Positions 6,209 to 7,556 of a stretch of 7,556 bases of DNA are shown piece by piece. The notes beneath the pieces are model-generated. The model was not told the origin of the DNA. It made no database searches and worked only from the letters and a program-made list of their open reading frames with translations. Source of the stretch: Deltaproteobacteria bacterium UBA5329 (GTDB lineage Bacteria > Desulfobacterota > Syntrophorhabdia > Syntrophorhabdales > Syntrophorhabdaceae); the NCBI GenBank assembly GCA_002408185.1, contig DHQV01000063.1, forward strand, positions 1,233-8,788, given 5' to 3'. The stretch's first letter is position 1. Each line of letters opens with the position of its first letter. The position numbers and the translations under genes are program-made.

Positions 6209-7480
6209 ATGAAGAGATTTTTATTCGTTTTCATCGCAGCGTTACTCGCAATTCCGGCACTCGGACACGCTGGCAGCGTGTCGAGCAGGCATGATGTCAC
6301 ATTCGGCGGCCTCGTGAAGTACGATCTGGGGTATTCGGCCCAGAACAGCCACGCCGACCCATCGAAGGCTTTCAGGCAGAGTACCTCCGACAGGGCCATT
6401 TTGGAGGATGAGTATGGCAACACCTTCGCAAGCGGTGCAGAAACACGTTTCAATTTCCTCATCAAGGGCCCGGAACTGTTAGGTGCCAGGACGAAGGCCT
6501 TCATTGAAGGCGATTTCCGGGGCACGACGACGGGCAACGCCTACGGTGGATTCCAACTCAGGCATGCCTTTATGAACCTCAACTGGGAATCGGCGGAACT
6601 CATGATCGGGCAGAACTGGCAGCAGTGGGGTATGCCCTATTACAGGGCGCAGGTCGGGGCCGATGATTTCAAACAGTACCTCAAGGGCATCAGGACCCCG
6701 CAGGTAGCCTTCCGCTATTTCTTCACCAAGGAATTTAACGCAATGATCGGCCTCACCTCCGCAACGGGGTGGTCGGGAACTACCCGCCAGTATAATGACG
6801 GGTATGCCAGGAGCAGCTGGCCCGGACTCCAGGGCGAGATCGCATACTGGACGGACCGCTGCGGCAAAATCGGTCCCAATAACCTTAAATTCGCATTGGG
6901 TGGGTACTATGGAAGGGACTCGGAGACCTTCACGGATCCCGTAAATCCGGCCCGAATCAAGGACAGCTCGACCGATGCGTGGGTCGCCGCATTTCGGTAC
7001 TCCCTGCCCATCGTTCCCGAGAAACAGGGCAACAAGGCAATGTCCGTGCTTCTTAACGGGAACTTCTTTATCGGCCAGAACGTTGCGGGCAACAACTGGA
7101 TGGGAACCTCGGGCCCGAGCAACGGTGCTTACATGAGGTCCTCCACCGAAGCCGCAGCGCCAACACTTTTCGGGATGTTCGCCCAGGTCTCCTGGTGGAT
7201 CACGGACAAACTCTGGATGAATGGCCTGTACGGCTATCTCAAGTACAACTACAGTGAGTGGGCGCGCAGTCACAATGCCGCAGCACGTGATACCGTCAAC
7301 ATGTCTCAGTCTTATGCGGTAAATATGTATTGGGATGCCAATCAGGCTATCAGGTTTGGCCTTCAGTGGATGAGGATATTTACGCATTATAACGGGGTAG
7401 GCCCGGGAAATGGACCAGGCTTCGCCGGCACGAGCGGCACGATGGACCAGTACAGGCTGGCAGCCTGGTATTTCTTCTAA
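6209..7480 (+). CDS. Outer-membrane beta-barrel porin, DcaP-like, probably phosphate-regulated
   Basis: The 423-residue protein begins with a signal peptide (KR, hydrophobic residues 4-18, likely cleavage after GHA at 21) and ends in alternating strands finishing YRLAAWYFF, with the C-terminal phenylalanine used by outer-membrane barrels for assembly. The N-terminal third has the pattern of DcaP/OprP-like trimeric porins: TRFNFLIKGPE from residue 79, AFIEGDFRG at 97-105, LRHAF at 117-121 and LMIGQNWQQWGMP from 131. Only one cysteine (in TDRCGK) is present. AAGGAG five bases upstream of the ATG supports the start. It stands alone between a Pho-box array and a terminator, facing away from phoBR-pst, so a role in passing phosphate, phosphorylated compounds or another anion across the outer membrane is likely by context. 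Substrate selectivity cannot be read from the sequence. The barrel assignment is firm, the subfamily moderate. Confidence 0.88.
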   Translation: MKRFLFVFIAALLAIPALGHAGSVSSRHDVTFGGLVKYDLGYSAQNSHADPSKAFRQSTSDRAILEDEYGNTFASGAETRFNFLIKGPELLGARTKAFIEGDFRGTTTGNAYGGFQLRHAFMNLNWESAELMIGQNWQQWGMPYYRAQVGADDFKQYLKGIRTPQVAFRYFFTKEFNAMIGLTSATGWSGTTRQYNDGYARSSWPGLQGEIAYWTDRCGKIGPNNLKFALGGYYGRDSETFTDPVNPARIKDSSTDAWVAAFRYSLPIVPEKQGNKAMSVLLNGNFFIGQNVAGNNWMGTSGPSNGAYMRSSTEAAAPTLFGMFAQVSWWITDKLWMNGLYGYLKYNYSEWARSHNAAARDTVNMSQSYAVNMYWDANQAIRFGLQWMRIFTHYNGVGPGNGPGFAGTSGTMDQYRLAAWYFF

Positions 7481-7503
7481 AGATCCCCGGAAACAGCTAA
7501 GAA

Positions 7504-7532
7504 AGGGGGCTGTCCAAGGCCCCTTCTTTTTT
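7504..7532 (+). terminator. Rho-independent terminator after the porin
   Basis: AGGGGGC (7504-7510) pairs with GCCCCTT (7519-7525) over 7 base pairs including one G-U, around an 8-base loop, followed by the T-rich TTCTTTTTT ending at 7532. It begins 24 bases past the porin stop, so the porin is a single-gene transcript. Confidence 0.85.
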
Positions 7533-7533
7533 C

Positions 7534-7553
7534 GTGCGCCCGGCAGGGCGCAC
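7534..7553. repeat. Perfect 8-base-pair hairpin directly after the terminator
   Basis: GTGCGCCC and GGGCGCAC are exact inverted repeats around the 4-base loop GGCA. It starts one base after the T-tract. The window ends three bases later, so a following T-run, a repeat family or an opposing gene cannot be judged. It may be a backup terminator or a REP-like element. Confidence 0.6.
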
Positions 7554-7556
7554 TGA

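Noticed and set aside
6479..7387. A 302-codon open frame on the minus strand opposite the porin
   Set aside because: It is antisense to a convincing porin gene, has no recognisable domain or ribosome site, and its composition (many P, R, G, V) is that of a shadow frame.
1..7556. Mobile element, CRISPR array, tRNA or rRNA
   Set aside because: No transposase, terminal repeats, regularly spaced long repeats or RNA-gene signatures were seen; the only regular repeats are the 11-base Pho arrays.

Overview
The window carries one complete phosphate-starvation module of a Gram-negative bacterium. Reading leftwards on the minus strand the order is phoB, phoR, pstS, pstC, pstA and the first 150 codons of pstB, which runs off the left edge. 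A single gene on the plus strand, an outer-membrane beta-barrel porin of about 423 residues, diverges from phoB across a 387-base non-coding region and ends at a clear intrinsic terminator. The outer-membrane porin, the Sec signal peptides and the phoBR-pstSCAB order with a periplasmic-loop PhoR suggest a Desulfobacterota-like (deltaproteobacterial) organism. This taxonomic guess is an inference from gene style, not a database result.

Layout: 1-450 pstB (partial); 432-1277 pstA; 1277-2194 pstC; 2205-2232 a strong hairpin between pstS and pstC; 2253-3314 pstS; 3315-3413 the pstS promoter region; 3414-5141 phoR; 5138-5821 phoB; 5822-6208 the divergent control region; 6209-7480 the porin; 7504-7532 a terminator; 7534-7553 a second perfect hairpin at the right edge. 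The genes are tightly packed: phoB/phoR share ATGA, pstC/pstA share TGATG, and pstA/pstB overlap by 19 bases.

How it works together: PhoR is expected to sense phosphate status, probably through the Pst transporter and PhoU (phoU is not in the window and may lie beyond the left edge), and to phosphorylate PhoB. PhoB then activates its own operon, pstSCAB and very likely the porin. The porin would let phosphate or phosphorylated compounds into the periplasm, where PstS binds phosphate and hands it to PstCA, driven by PstB.

The most interesting signal lies outside the genes. Three promoter regions (pstS, phoB, porin) carry direct repeats with an exact 11-base period and a TTAA core in the direction of transcription. 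The pstS and phoB copies are 40-base elements that match at 30 of 40 positions. The porin copy has four exact TTAAT cores at 6071, 6082, 6093 and 6104, with two weaker units in phase upstream. In all three a -10-like hexamer starts 15 bases after the start of the last core. This looks like a three-promoter PhoB regulon with a divergent Pho box that can be read directly from the window, and it ties the otherwise unassigned porin to phosphate starvation. No mobile element, CRISPR array, tRNA or rRNA was seen.
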